A DNA stretch of 41,275 nucleotides, taken from assembly GCA_902825985.1 (NCBI GenBank), contig CADEDC010000040.1, forward strand, positions 1 to 41,275. The letters run 5' to 3'. The stretch comes from an uncultured Acidobacteriota bacterium. GTDB taxonomy: Bacteria; Acidobacteriota; Vicinamibacteria; Vicinamibacterales; CAVVIG01. Made by a program: the position numbers and the translations under genes. Below, one piece after another: positions 15,552 through 25,583 of this stretch (position 1 is the first letter of the stretch; each line of letters opens with the position of its first letter). A model generated the notes under the pieces. The model saw only the letters and a program-made list of their open reading frames with translations, did no database searches and was not told where the DNA came from.

Positions 15552-17420
15552 ATGCTGCCTCGCCTGGTCGTCTGTCTCCCCGTTGTCCTCGCGCTCGTCG
15601 CGGGCGCCTGCAAGGAAAGCGGGTCGGTCCGCGTCAAGTCGCTCCAGTTCAAGGGGGTCGGGGCCGTCGACGCGGCCCGGCTGCGCGCCGCGCTGGCCAC
15701 CCGGGTCAGCTCGAGAATCCCATGGGGACGGAAAGCGTTCTTCGACCGCGGCCGCTTCGATGCCGACCTCAAGCGGATCGAGGCCTTCTACACCGACCGC
15801 GGGTTCCCGGACGCCCGGGTCACCAGCTTCGACGTCAACCTCAACGACCAGCAGGACGCCGTCGATCTCACCCTGACGATTGATGAAGGCCGTCCGGTCA
15901 CGGTTGTCGCCGTGAACTTCAACGGCTTCGACGTCGTGCCGGCGGAACGGCTCACTGCCCTGCGCGAGGCGGTGCCGCTGCAGGTCGGCCAGCCCCGCGA
16001 TCGGCAGCAGGTCGTCGCGTCGCACGAGCAGGCGGTCAACGAGCTGCGTGAGGTCGGCTATCCGTACGCCAGAGTAGCGACGGACGAGAACGATGGCCAG
16101 AGCGGCAAGGACGCGACGATTACGTTTCGCGCCGAGCCGGGGCCACTGGCGCACTTCGGAGCGGTCGAGATATCGGGCAATTCGAGCGTCGGCGCCGGTG
16201 TCATCGAGCGCCAGCTGACGTTTCGGCCTGGCGATCTGTATCGTCGCAGCGTCGTCCAGAACAGCCAGCGGCGGCTCTATGGCATGGAGCTGTTCCAGTT
16301 CGTCAACGTCGAGACACTGAACCCGGAGAAGCAGGAAGCGGAGGTCAGGACGCGGGTGACCGTCGCAGAGGGCAAGCATCAACGGGTGAATTTCGGCATC
16401 GGCTACGGGACGGAGGAGAAGGCTCGCGCCGACGGCCAGTACCGTCACGTCAACTTCCTCGGCGGCGCCCGGTCGGCCGGCGTGCATGCCCGGTGGTCCT
16501 CGCTCGATCGCGGTCTCCGCCTCGACTTCAACCAGCCGTACTTCTTCGGCCCGCGCAATGCGCTCAGTGCCGACGCGCAGCAGTGGCTGACGATCGTGCC
16601 GGCGTACGAATCGCTGGTGACCGGCGGCAAGGTGACGATGACGCGGCGCCCGAACCCTCAGGTGTCGTGGTCGGTCTCGATGATCAGCGAGCGGAACAGC
16701 AGCGCCATCAAGCCGGAAGCGCTGTTGGACCTGACGTTGCGCGACGACCTGATTGCCCTCGGCCTCGACCCGACGACCGGGCGTCAGGATGGGACGCTGA
16801 ACGCGGTCGCTTTCGACTATCAACGGTCGACGGCCGACAGTCTGCTCAACGCGACGCGCGGCTATCAGGTGACGTTCCATGCCGAGGAGGCCGGCCGCCT
16901 GCTGCCCGGCACGTTCAACTACTACGCCGCCACGGGCGATGGCCGGCACTACCTGCCGGTCAGCCGCCGGCTCGTGTGGGCCAATCGCGCGCAGGTCGGC
17001 GCCATCTGGCCGATAGCCGATGTCCCCGGGAACGTGCCATTCGGCAAGAAGTACTTCCTGGGCGGCGCCACCAGCATCCGCGGCTGGGGTCGGTTCGAAG
17101 TCAGTCCGGTGAGCGGCTCCGGGTTGCCGATCGGCGGCAACTCGCTCGTCGCGTTGAGTTCAGAACTGCGGGCGGCGCTGACCGGCAATCTCGGTGGCGT
17201 GCTCTTCGTCGATGGCGGCAATGTCTGGACCGAGGTCACGGATGTCGAACTGAGCGCCCTGCGGTACGCCGCCGGCGTTGGCCTCCGCTATCAGACGCCG
17301 GTCGGCCCGGTCCGTTTCGACGTCGGCTACCAGCTCAACCCGATTCCCGGCCTCCAGGTCAACGGACAGCCGCAGCAGCGCCGCTGGCGCATGCACTTCA
17401 GCATCGGGCAGGCATTCTAG
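15552..17420 (+). CDS. Omp85-superfamily (TamA-like) assembly lipoprotein
   Basis: A 622-residue Omp85 protein. The N terminus is a lipoprotein signal ending V-A-G-A-C (Cys20). Three POTRA-like modules follow (about 25-105, 110-190 and 195-275; for example YTDRGFPDARV, REVGYPYARV and FGAVEISGNSSVG). The C-terminal barrel (about 290-622) contains the Omp85 lid motif S-I-R-G-W-G within FFLGGATSIRGWGRF and ends in a barrel-type aromatic residue (A-F). Such proteins insert proteins or lipids in the outer membrane. The lipobox recalls the lipidated TamA variant TamL of Bacteroidetes. I chose the ATG at 15552; the frame extends to 15513. A TATGGT at 15531-15536 could be a -10. TamB follows 125 bases later, supporting a TamA role over BamA. 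Confidence 0.87.
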   Translation: MLPRLVVCLPVVLALVAGACKESGSVRVKSLQFKGVGAVDAARLRAALATRVSSRIPWGRKAFFDRGRFDADLKRIEAFYTDRGFPDARVTSFDVNLNDQQDAVDLTLTIDEGRPVTVVAVNFNGFDVVPAERLTALREAVPLQVGQPRDRQQVVASHEQAVNELREVGYPYARVATDENDGQSGKDATITFRAEPGPLAHFGAVEISGNSSVGAGVIERQLTFRPGDLYRRSVVQNSQRRLYGMELFQFVNVETLNPEKQEAEVRTRVTVAEGKHQRVNFGIGYGTEEKARADGQYRHVNFLGGARSAGVHARWSSLDRGLRLDFNQPYFFGPRNALSADAQQWLTIVPAYESLVTGGKVTMTRRPNPQVSWSVSMISERNSSAIKPEALLDLTLRDDLIALGLDPTTGRQDGTLNAVAFDYQRSTADSLLNATRGYQVTFHAEEAGRLLPGTFNYYAATGDGRHYLPVSRRLVWANRAQVGAIWPIADVPGNVPFGKKYFLGGATSIRGWGRFEVSPVSGSGLPIGGNSLVALSSELRAALTGNLGGVLFVDGGNVWTEVTDVELSALRYAAGVGLRYQTPVGPVRFDVGYQLNPIPGLQVNGQPQQRRWRMHFSIGQAF

Positions 17421-17545
17421 GCGCGCTTCCTGCACGCGGCGCACGACCCGGCTCCGGTTGGGTCGCGCCGGCCTTCGCCATGGCCGAATGGCCAGATTCC
17501 TGCAGCCGTCCGGTCGAGGCTCCTAACCCCGACTGGTGGTTGTCC

Positions 17546-20500
17546 ATGTCCCTGGCGCGACGGCTCCTGCACGCCGTTCTCATCGTTCTCACGCTCATCG
17601 TTGGCGCGACGGCGGCCGCCGTCATCGTGACCCAGACGGCGTGGTTCAAGCAGTGGCTGCGCGGCTACATCGTGCGCGAAGCCGATCATTACTTGAACGG
17701 TGACCTCACCATTGGTCGCCTGAGCGGCAATCTGTTCTTCGGCGTCGAACTCGAGGACGTCGATATCTCGCTGAACGGCGCCGACGTCGTGTCGGTCGAC
17801 GACCTGGGAGTCCGCTACAACCTCTTTCAACTCGTCACACAGGGGCTGAGCATCGACGAGGTGCGCCTGACCCGGCCGACCATCCACCTGACTCGCGATG
17901 GCGACACCTGGACCCTTGCACGGCTCGTCAAGGAGCAGGCGCAGGAGGCCGACCGCGAGGGTCCGGGCTCGCCGATTGTCGTCGATGCCATCGGCATCAG
18001 CGACGCCACGCTCGTGATCGACGATGACGCATTCGCCGCCGCGGCTCCCGTCGGGACGGCTGGCACCGCCGCGATCGCCGGAAAAGGCGAGTCGGCGGTC
18101 GACGTTCCGACGCGGGTCGAACGCATCGACGCACGTCTGTCGTTCGCCTACGAACCGGTCCGCTATTCCGTTGCCATCGATCACCTGTCGTTCCGCACCG
18201 TCGCACCGCAGTTCGCGCTGAACGCACTATCGGGCGGCATCGCGGTGGACGACGATACCGTGTACCTGGAACAGGTGGAACTGCGCACGGCTGAGAGCTC
18301 GGTGTCGATTGCCGGCGCGGTGCGGCAGTACCTGACCACGCCGGTGTTCAACCTCACGGTCACCTCCGACACGTTCTCGGTTCCCGAGGTCGCACGCCTC
18401 GTTCCGGCTCTGGCCGGGGTGCGGCTGCAGCCCGCCTTCGAACTGGCCGTCGAAGGGGCACTGGACCGGCTCGGCGTGACGATGAACGTTCGCTCGGCCG
18501 CCGGCCGGGTCACCGGTACGCTGGTGGCCGATCTCGTTGAGCCGGGACAGGCGGTCAAGGGGGAACTGCGGATCGGCGGCCTGGATCTCTCAGCGGTGTT
18601 GCCGGATCAGCCCAGGACGCATCTGACCGCCGGCGTCACCGCCGATCTCCGAAGCCCGGAGGCGCTCTCAGATGTCCAGGGCCTGATCGGGAACGTGACT
18701 CTCCAGACCGATCGCATCGAAGGTGCAGGATATGTCGTCGATCGGGCCCGTGTGGATGCGACGCTCGACCGCGGCGCTCTCACCGTCGAGGCAGACGCCC
18801 GCGCCTACGGTATCGACGTCACCGCGGCCGGCCGGGCGACGCTGCCGCCTGGCAACCCGCCGCGCGGCCGCCTCTCCTACGACGTCAGCGGTGCCGTGCG
18901 CCGGATCAACCTGCGACACCTGCCGCCGTCTGTCGCGGTGCCACGCGTCGAGACCGACCTGAACGTCCGCTATCGGGCGCGCGGTGAGGAGAGCCTGGTC
19001 GCGGCCGAGTCCGGCGGAACCCCGGCCCGCAGCGTCACCGCCGATCTGTCATTCGAGTCGTCGACGGTCCCGGGCGCCGTTCTGGCCGATGGCGGCACGG
19101 CGCAGGTCACCCTGCGCGGCGACGACTTGTCGTACGCTGCCGACGCCACGGTTCGTGATGCCGACCTGGTCGAACTCGGACGCGCCTTCGACGTGGCGGC
19201 CCTGCAGGACGAGCAGTATCGCTCGCGTTTGAACCTCAGGCTGCAGGCCGAAGGGTCGGGGACCGAGCTGGCCGTGCTCGACCTTCGCGCCGCGGGAGAG
19301 ATGAGCGACTCCACCATCATGGGCAGCCGCATCCCGGCGCTCTCGTTCACGGCCACCGTTGCCGATGACGCCGCCCACGTCACGGCGTCCGGACAGATGG
19401 CGGAGGTGAATCCGGCGACCGTCAGCGGCAATCAGCAGATCGCCGGGGACGTGGCCGGCGCGCTGGATGTGGATGTGACCGTCAGCGGGCTGTCCGGCGG
19501 CGTGACGGCCGACACCATCACCGGCGCGGGACGGCTCACGCTGGCCCCGTCCACCGTCGGCGGCCTGGCGATCGAACGAGCGAGCGCGGACGTCAGCTAC
19601 CGCCCGCGCACCGCCGACATCCGGAGTCTGGAGGTCGTGGGCCGCGATCTCAACGTCACCGCCGATGGGACGCTGGCGCTGGACGACGCCGGCCAGTCGA
19701 ACCTCAGGGTCCACGCCGATACGCCGCGGCTGCGCACGCTGGGTGCGCTCTTCGATGTGCCTGTCGACGGGATCGCCCGCGTCGATGCGACGGTCACCGG
19801 CAACCGGACGGCACTGCAGGCCACCGGCACGCTGACCGGCAACGGCGTCAAATACAACGACAACGGTGCCCTGGCCTCCACCTCCACGTTTTCGGTTCGG
19901 GTGCCCGACCTGGCGGCCGAGCGTGCGTCGGCCGACGTGCAGACGTCGGCGACCTTCGTGACCGTCGCCGGGCAGAACGTCAATGAACTGACGGTGCAGG
20001 CGGCCTACGACCAGCGTGAGGTCACGTTCGAGGGAACCGCCGAGCAGCCCGACCGCTCGCTCTCGGCCGGCGGCTCGCTCAGCCTCGCACCAGAGCAGCA
20101 GGAGCTGCGGCTGCGCAGCTTCGGCCTGCAGTCGCGCGGCGTGCAGCTCGGCCTGGCGCCAGGCGCCGACGCGAGAATCCGTTACGGCGGCGAGGTCGTC
20201 GAGGTGAACGATCTGCGGCTGACCAGCGGCACGGCCGAGTTGTCGGTCGACGGCGCCTTCGGGAGCCCTGACGGCGCCCTGACGGTCACGATTGCCAACG
20301 CCGACCTGGCCACCGTCGATGCCCTGCTCCTGCGCGAGCCGCAGCTGTCCGGTCGCTTCGCTGCGACGAGCACCATCACCGGCACCAGGGAGGCACCACG
20401 CGTCGAGGGGCAGTTCGCGGTGGACGACGGCGGCTTTCGCCAGTTCCGCTATGAGTCGTTGCGGGGAACCGTGGCCTACGAGCCGACCGGCATCACCCTG

Positions 20501-21997
20501 GACGCTCGTCTGCAGCAGAACCCGATGCAGTGGCTGACCGCCAAGGGGTTCGTGCCGACGGCCGTGTTCAGCAGTTCCGATGCGTCCGGGGCCGACGGCG
20601 GTTCCGCTCCTGCGGCTGACGCTCCGATCGATGTGACGATCGACAGCAGCCCGGTCGACCTCGGGCTGGTGCAGGGCTTCACGACGGCGGTGACCGGGGT
20701 GACCGGCGTGGCCGAGGCCCACATCCGGGTCACCGGCACGGCGGCGCTGCCCGAGCCGGCAGGCCGCGTCACGATTCAGAACGGCGCTCTGACCGTCGTC
20801 CCGACCGGCACCGAGTACCGCAACATCTCCGCCGCGGTGCAGCTGCAGCCGGATCGGGTCCACATCGACCAGGTGACCGTTCTCGACAGCCGCAACAACG
20901 CGATGTCGCTGACCGGTGACGTGGCGATCGACGCCAGGCGGGTCAGCGGGGTGCAGCTCTATGTCGACGCCAGCAACTTCCAGATTGTCGACAACGAATT
21001 GGGTGACCTCCGGCTGCAGAGCAGCCTCGGGATCGGCGGCGACCTGCGGGCGCCGTTCGTCGGCGGCTATCTGAGCATCGCCGGCGACGTGAATCTCGAC
21101 AACGTCATCGCGGTCGCCGGCACGTCACCCTATCCGACCGCTCCGGCTGACGGTTCGGACGAGGCGACGCCCGAGGAGGCGACGGCCACCACCGGCCCGT
21201 ACGCCGAATCGACCATCGACGTCACGCTCAGCATCCCGGACGCGCTGGTGGTCAAAGGCGACAACCTGCAGCCCCCCGGTTCACCGGTCGGTCTCGGGGC
21301 GCTGCTGCTCACGCTCGGCGGCGACCTGCGTGCCACCAAGAAGCCGGGCGACACCATCCGTCTGGTCGGCAGCGTCAACACGGTTCGCGGCACCTACGAC
21401 TTCCAGGGCCGCCGCTTCGAAATCCTGCGGGACGGTGCCATTCGTTTCGTCGGTCTGGAAGAGCTGAACCCGACGCTCGACCTGCGCACGCAGCGCACGA
21501 TTCAGGGTGTCGAGGCCCGCGTGAACATCCGCGGCACGCTGACGAAGCCGGAGATCGAACTGAGCAGCACGCCGCCGCTGGAGCAGGCCGACGTCCTGTC
21601 GCTCATCGTCTTCAACCAGCCGCTCAACCAGCTCGGCGAAGGCCAGCAGACGTCGCTGGCCGCCCGCGCCCAGGCGCTGGCCACGGGAGCAGTGGCCGGC
21701 CAGCTCGCGCAGTCGATCGGCAACGCCCTGAACCTCGACACGTTCGAGATCCAGGTGGCGCCGGAAGCCGGCGGCGGACCGCAGGTCACCCTGGGACAAC
21801 AGGTCGGCGACCGGCTCTTCGTCCGCGTGCAGCAGGGCATTGGCGATCAGAGCACCACGAACCTGGTCCTCGAGTACGAGCTCGCGAACTGGTTGCGGCT
21901 GCAGACGAAGGTGGTGCAGGGATCGACGACGCAGCAATCGCTGTTCAGACGCAACCAGAGCACCGGGGCCGACATGATCTTCTTCTTCAGCTACTGA
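17546..21997 (+). CDS. tamB: TamB/AsmA-like translocation and assembly protein
   Basis: A 1483-residue TamB family protein, longer than the enterobacterial protein of about 1260. An N-terminal signal anchor (about 5-27, VLIVLTLIVGATAAAVIV) is followed by an AsmA-like start (ADHYLNGDLTIGRLSGNLFFGVELEDV) and a very long series of beta-strand repeats expected to form a periplasm-spanning hydrophobic groove. The C-terminal DUF490 domain is clear: VVKGDNLQPP, RGTYDFQGRRFEILRDGAIRF, NPTLDLRTQR, a segment EQADVLSLIVFNQPL, and the terminal M-I-F-F-F-S-Y. TamB is now linked to phospholipid transport to the outer membrane as well as autotransporter assembly. Chosen start ATG 17546; an in-frame ATG at 17480 lacks support. 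Upstream, 17444-17449 can pair with 17460-17465. Confidence 0.93.
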   Translation: MSLARRLLHAVLIVLTLIVGATAAAVIVTQTAWFKQWLRGYIVREADHYLNGDLTIGRLSGNLFFGVELEDVDISLNGADVVSVDDLGVRYNLFQLVTQGLSIDEVRLTRPTIHLTRDGDTWTLARLVKEQAQEADREGPGSPIVVDAIGISDATLVIDDDAFAAAAPVGTAGTAAIAGKGESAVDVPTRVERIDARLSFAYEPVRYSVAIDHLSFRTVAPQFALNALSGGIAVDDDTVYLEQVELRTAESSVSIAGAVRQYLTTPVFNLTVTSDTFSVPEVARLVPALAGVRLQPAFELAVEGALDRLGVTMNVRSAAGRVTGTLVADLVEPGQAVKGELRIGGLDLSAVLPDQPRTHLTAGVTADLRSPEALSDVQGLIGNVTLQTDRIEGAGYVVDRARVDATLDRGALTVEADARAYGIDVTAAGRATLPPGNPPRGRLSYDVSGAVRRINLRHLPPSVAVPRVETDLNVRYRARGEESLVAAESGGTPARSVTADLSFESSTVPGAVLADGGTAQVTLRGDDLSYAADATVRDADLVELGRAFDVAALQDEQYRSRLNLRLQAEGSGTELAVLDLRAAGEMSDSTIMGSRIPALSFTATVADDAAHVTASGQMAEVNPATVSGNQQIAGDVAGALDVDVTVSGLSGGVTADTITGAGRLTLAPSTVGGLAIERASADVSYRPRTADIRSLEVVGRDLNVTADGTLALDDAGQSNLRVHADTPRLRTLGALFDVPVDGIARVDATVTGNRTALQATGTLTGNGVKYNDNGALASTSTFSVRVPDLAAERASADVQTSATFVTVAGQNVNELTVQAAYDQREVTFEGTAEQPDRSLSAGGSLSLAPEQQELRLRSFGLQSRGVQLGLAPGADARIRYGGEVVEVNDLRLTSGTAELSVDGAFGSPDGALTVTIANADLATVDALLLREPQLSGRFAATSTITGTREAPRVEGQFAVDDGGFRQFRYESLRGTVAYEPTGITLDARLQQNPMQWLTAKGFVPTAVFSSSDASGADGGSAPAADAPIDVTIDSSPVDLGLVQGFTTAVTGVTGVAEAHIRVTGTAALPEPAGRVTIQNGALTVVPTGTEYRNISAAVQLQPDRVHIDQVTVLDSRNNAMSLTGDVAIDARRVSGVQLYVDASNFQIVDNELGDLRLQSSLGIGGDLRAPFVGGYLSIAGDVNLDNVIAVAGTSPYPTAPADGSDEATPEEATATTGPYAESTIDVTLSIPDALVVKGDNLQPPGSPVGLGALLLTLGGDLRATKKPGDTIRLVGSVNTVRGTYDFQGRRFEILRDGAIRFVGLEELNPTLDLRTQRTIQGVEARVNIRGTLTKPEIELSSTPPLEQADVLSLIVFNQPLNQLGEGQQTSLAARAQALATGAVAGQLAQSIGNALNLDTFEIQVAPEAGGGPQVTLGQQVGDRLFVRVQQGIGDQSTTNLVLEYELANWLRLQTKVVQGSTTQQSLFRRNQSTGADMIFFFSY

Positions 21998-22029
21998 GGA
22001 TCGGCCGCCTGGCTGCTCAGGATCGGCGG

Positions 22030-24081
22030 CTACGCGCGGGCAACCGATGCGACCTGCACCCGGGCGTCGTTGAAGCAGGCGCCGCCGCCGAGGTCGGTCA
22101 GGGTGTCTGGCACGAGCGCGGTGCCGGTGCTGTTGTTCTGGGTGCTGCGCCGCCAAATCCCTTTCGGCAGGCTCACGGTACCACGCGGCACCGACGGCGA
22201 CACCGACAACGGGCAGTGGACTTCGCCGAGCGCGTTGTAGACCCGAATCAGGTCCTTGTCGTCCAGGCCGCGGGCCACCGCATCGTCCGGATGCATCGTC
22301 AGCTTCACGTCGGGTCGCGGCAGCTCGCCGAGCGTCGAGCTGATGGTGCGATCGCTGGCCGGCGAAATCAGTGCCAGGGGATACGCGTCGGTCGCCGGAT
22401 CCGGTTGGAAGGCATAGAGGCCGGCCGGCGTGCTCGAGTCGAGCGGTTCGGAGAACAGGTGTACCTTGCCATCCGCGGTCTGCGGGAAGACGTCGACGAA
22501 CTGCACCGGCGCCGCGCCGCACGGCGCCACCGGCGGGGTGCCGGCGCGGATGGCGTCGGCGATGGCCGGCGGCAAACCGTTGATGACGCCAACCAGCAGA
22601 TCGAGTTCGCCGGCCGGCTCGTGCGGCTCGAGGACGCCGAGCCGCTGGGCGAGCTCGGCGAACACGTCGGCATTCGGGCGCGCCTCGCCGACGGCTTCGA
22701 TGACCGGCCGCGCGAGTTGCAGGCTGAGCGGGCCGTAGGCCTTGGCGATGTCGTAGCCTTCGAGGAAGGTCGTCGCCGGCAGAATGACGTCGGCGAACAT
22801 CGCCGTATCGGTCATGACCTGTTCGAACACCACCGTGAAGAGATCTTCGCGCTCCAGACCGCGGATGATGCGTGACTGATCCGGCACGGTCGCGACCGGG
22901 TTGCAGTTGTAGCAGAACAGCACGTCGACCGGCGGATCGCGCAACTCGGTGAGCGCGCGGCCGAGGCGGTTCATGTTCACGAGCCGTGTGCCCGGCTCGT
23001 CGGCGTTCACCCATGGGGTCGTGATCTTCCACGAGCCTGAGTTGCTCATCGAGTAGCCGCCGCCGCGGACGCCGAACTTGCCGCCGACCGCCGGCAGCGC
23101 GAGCACCGCCATGGCGGCGCTTCCGCCGTTGCGATTGCGCTCGAGCCCCCAGCCGCAGCGGACGAGCGCCGGTGAACTGCTGGCGTAGAGCTCAGCTGCC
23201 CGTGCCAGCAGGGACGGGTCGATGCCGGCCAGTTCGGCGGCGCGCTCGAACGTCCACGGCTCGGCCCGTTCGCGCAGTCGATCCGCTCCGGTCGTGTGCT
23301 GCTCGAGGAACGCGGTGTCGGCACCACCGCTCGAGAACAGATGCCGATGCATGGCCAGCGCGACGGCGACGTCGGTGCCCGGCCGGACCGCGAGGTGGAT
23401 ATCCGCCGACTTCGCCAGTGGCGTCGTCCGGGGGTCGACGACAATCAGCCGGGCGCCGTTCTTCTGCGCCTCACGGACGTAGGGCACGAGGTGGATGCCG
23501 GACGTCGACGGATTGACGCCCCACAGCACAATCAGCGATGCCCGTGGATAGTCGTCGTAGGTGACGGAGGCCATCTTCCCGTAGAGCGCCAGATTGGCCG
23601 CGCCGGTCGGCGCGGCGCACACGGTACGCGCGAGACGCGACGTGCCGAGCCGCCGCCACAACGTCGCATCGAGGGCGTCATGGGTCAGCAGGCCGTTCGA
23701 GCCACCGTAGCTGTAGGGCAGGATCGCCTCGGCGCCGAAGCGGGCAATCGCCTGTGCCATCCGGTCCACGATCAGTCCCAGCGCCTCGTCCCATGACACC
23801 CGGACGAATCGTCCGTCGCCTTTCCGGCCTTTCCGAACCGCGGGATGGAGCAGGCGGTCCGGTCCGTAGACGCGTTCTCCGAAGCGGCGGACCTTTGCGC
23901 AGATGAATTCCTTGGTGACCGGATTGACGGCGCCGCCGTCGAGCGACAGCACCTTGCCTTGCCGCACGGTGACCGACAGCGTGCACGAGTCGGGACAGTC
24001 GAGCGGGCACGCGGTTTCGACGACGGTGGTGGCGCCGCCGAGCGCCGCGTCGTCGCGGCCGAGCTTTCGTGCGGAGGGCAT
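22030..24081 (-). CDS. Molybdopterin-dependent oxidoreductase, single subunit
   Basis: A 683-residue member of the DMSO reductase superfamily. The N-terminal [4Fe-4S] site is C-x3-C-x3-C-x27-C (Cys25, 29, 33, 61 in C-P-L-D-C-P-D-S-C and F-I-C-A-K). Segments for bis-MGD binding follow (SWDEALGLIVDRMA, SYGGSNG, LWGVNPSTSGIH, VVDPRTTPLA), then GGKFGVRGGGYSMSNSG and the C-terminal molydopterin dinucleotide-binding domain (LTMHPDDAVARGL, GTVSLPKGIWR). No twin-arginine signal and no iron-sulfur or membrane partner gene are adjacent, so it is probably cytoplasmic; the substrate cannot be told. The start at 24081 has no ribosome site and overlaps the region upstream of the divergent NADH dehydrogenase, so the true start may be somewhat downstream, before Cys25. 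Confidence 0.87.
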   Translation of the reverse strand: MPSARKLGRDDAALGGATTVVETACPLDCPDSCTLSVTVRQGKVLSLDGGAVNPVTKEFICAKVRRFGERVYGPDRLLHPAVRKGRKGDGRFVRVSWDEALGLIVDRMAQAIARFGAEAILPYSYGGSNGLLTHDALDATLWRRLGTSRLARTVCAAPTGAANLALYGKMASVTYDDYPRASLIVLWGVNPSTSGIHLVPYVREAQKNGARLIVVDPRTTPLAKSADIHLAVRPGTDVAVALAMHRHLFSSGGADTAFLEQHTTGADRLRERAEPWTFERAAELAGIDPSLLARAAELYASSSPALVRCGWGLERNRNGGSAAMAVLALPAVGGKFGVRGGGYSMSNSGSWKITTPWVNADEPGTRLVNMNRLGRALTELRDPPVDVLFCYNCNPVATVPDQSRIIRGLEREDLFTVVFEQVMTDTAMFADVILPATTFLEGYDIAKAYGPLSLQLARPVIEAVGEARPNADVFAELAQRLGVLEPHEPAGELDLLVGVINGLPPAIADAIRAGTPPVAPCGAAPVQFVDVFPQTADGKVHLFSEPLDSSTPAGLYAFQPDPATDAYPLALISPASDRTISSTLGELPRPDVKLTMHPDDAVARGLDDKDLIRVYNALGEVHCPLSVSPSVPRGTVSLPKGIWRRSTQNNSTGTALVPDTLTDLGGGACFNDARVQVASVARA

Positions 24082-24103
24082 GGATTACGATAGCAGAAGC
24101 GTC

Positions 24104-25480
24104 ATGCGTTCCGACTCACGCCCCCACGTGGTGATCATCGGTGGCGGATTCGGCGGGCTCGACGCGGCGCGATCGCTCGCCGACCAACCGCTCAGTGTCA
24201 CCCTGGTGGATCGCCACAACTATCACCTGTTCCAGCCGCTCCTGTATCAGGTCGCGACGGCGTCACTGTCACCCGGAGACATCGCGTCGCCCATCCGTTG
24301 GATTCTGCGCCGGCAGTCGAACGTCAAGGTCCTGCTCGCCGACGCGCAGTCGGTCGACCCGCAGGCGAGGCGCATCACGCTCGGGCCCGGGCCGGTCGAT
24401 GATTACGAAGCGCCCGAGCATCGCACGCCGTCGCAGACGGTCGACTACGACTACCTGGTCGTCGCCACCGGCGCGGCGCACGCCTACTTCGGCCACCCCG
24501 AGTGGGCGGGGCGGGCGCCCGGACTGAAGACGTTGGATGATGCGCTCGAAATCCGCCGACGTGTGCTGCTGGCCTTCGAAGCCGCCGAGCGCGAGCCGGA
24601 TGCCATCGAGCAGCGTCGCCTGCTCACGTTCGTCATCGTCGGCGGTGGACCGACGGGTGTGGAACTCGCCGGCGCCCTGGCCGAGATCGCCCGCCGCACC
24701 CTCCGGCAGGACTTCCGCGCCATCAAGCCCGAGTCGGCACGCGTCGTCCTCATCGAGGGCGGCCCGCATCTGCTGGCGGCATTTCCCGAGTCGCTGCGCG
24801 CGGCGGCGCGCGCGTCGCTGATCGCGATCGGTGTCGAGGTCCTGACCGGCTCGGTGGTCACCGCCGTGGACGACCGCGGGGTGTCGTGGCAGTCGAGTGT
24901 GCCGTCGGACCGCGTGACTGGCGGAGCGGCACCGTCAGTCACGCCCGGCCGGATCGACGCGCAGACCGTCCTGTGGGCCGCCGGCGTCGCGGCGTCGCCG
25001 CTCGCCCGGTCGCTCGGCGTGCCGCTCGATCGGGTCGGACGGGTGGCCGCAGAACCGACGCTGCAGGTGCCCGGGCGTCCCGAGATCTTCGTCGTCGGCG
25101 ACATCTGTGCGTTCGAGCAGGACGGTGCGGTGTTGCCCGGCGTGGCGCAGGTAGCGAAACAGCAAGGCGCGCACGCCGCCCGCAACATCATCGCCGCCAC
25201 CCGAGGCCAGCCGCTGCGACGGTTTCGGTATCGTGACTATGGCAACATGGCGACCGTCGGTCGCGGCGCGGCGGTCGCCGACATCGGCGGCGTCCGGGCG
25301 TCGGGAGTGACGGCGTGGTTCATCTGGCTGTTCATCCACATCTTCTGGCTGATCGGTTTCCGCAATCGTGTCGCCGTGCTCTCCGAATGGGCGTGGGCCT
25401 ATGTGACGTTTCAGCGTCGCGTGAGACTCATCACCGGACCGCCGCCCGGTCCCTCCGACCGGCAGCCGCCACACCCCTGA
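24104..25480 (+). CDS. Type II NADH:quinone dehydrogenase (NDH-2)
   Basis: A 458-residue FAD-dependent, membrane-attached NADH dehydrogenase that passes electrons to quinone without pumping protons. It has the FAD-binding G-G-G-F-G-G-L (about 13-19), the NDH-2 hallmark LVDRHNYHLFQPLLYQVAT, the NAD-binding V-I-V-G-G-G-P-T-G-V-E-L-A-G, VLWAAGV, the second FAD motif VVGDICAF and the quinone-site segment GVAQVAKQQGAHAARNI. A C-terminal membrane patch (WFIWLFIHIFWLIGFRNR) anchors it. I chose the ATG at 24104; an ATG at 24080 is too close to its GGAGG. A TACGAT at 24086-24091 could be the -10. An insert after residue 100 (EAPEHRTPSQ) is unusual but harmless. Confidence 0.92.
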   Translation: MRSDSRPHVVIIGGGFGGLDAARSLADQPLSVTLVDRHNYHLFQPLLYQVATASLSPGDIASPIRWILRRQSNVKVLLADAQSVDPQARRITLGPGPVDDYEAPEHRTPSQTVDYDYLVVATGAAHAYFGHPEWAGRAPGLKTLDDALEIRRRVLLAFEAAEREPDAIEQRRLLTFVIVGGGPTGVELAGALAEIARRTLRQDFRAIKPESARVVLIEGGPHLLAAFPESLRAAARASLIAIGVEVLTGSVVTAVDDRGVSWQSSVPSDRVTGGAAPSVTPGRIDAQTVLWAAGVAASPLARSLGVPLDRVGRVAAEPTLQVPGRPEIFVVGDICAFEQDGAVLPGVAQVAKQQGAHAARNIIAATRGQPLRRFRYRDYGNMATVGRGAAVADIGGVRASGVTAWFIWLFIHIFWLIGFRNRVAVLSEWAWAYVTFQRRVRLITGPPPGPSDRQPPHP

Positions 25481-25583
25481 GCTGACCCATGCCCGCTGTC
25501 GCGGTCGCTGAAGGTTCGTGGCCTGGAGGGTTCCTTGCTAGAACTGGGGTGCCGGCCGGTCCGCGCCGGCAGGAGGGCCCTGG

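Noticed and set aside
16493..17545. Upstream extension of the tamB frame
   Set aside because: It overlaps the Omp85 gene out of frame; the signal anchor begins right after the ATG at 17546.
19049..20863. 604-residue open frame on the minus strand
   Set aside because: It lies wholly inside tamB, and its product is Arg/His/Gly-rich without any fold signature. It is a shadow of GC-rich coding sequence.
22004..22030. GCCGCC/GGCGGC pairing between tamB and the molybdoenzyme gene
   Set aside because: Only six pairs with a 15-base loop and no T-run; too weak to call a terminator.
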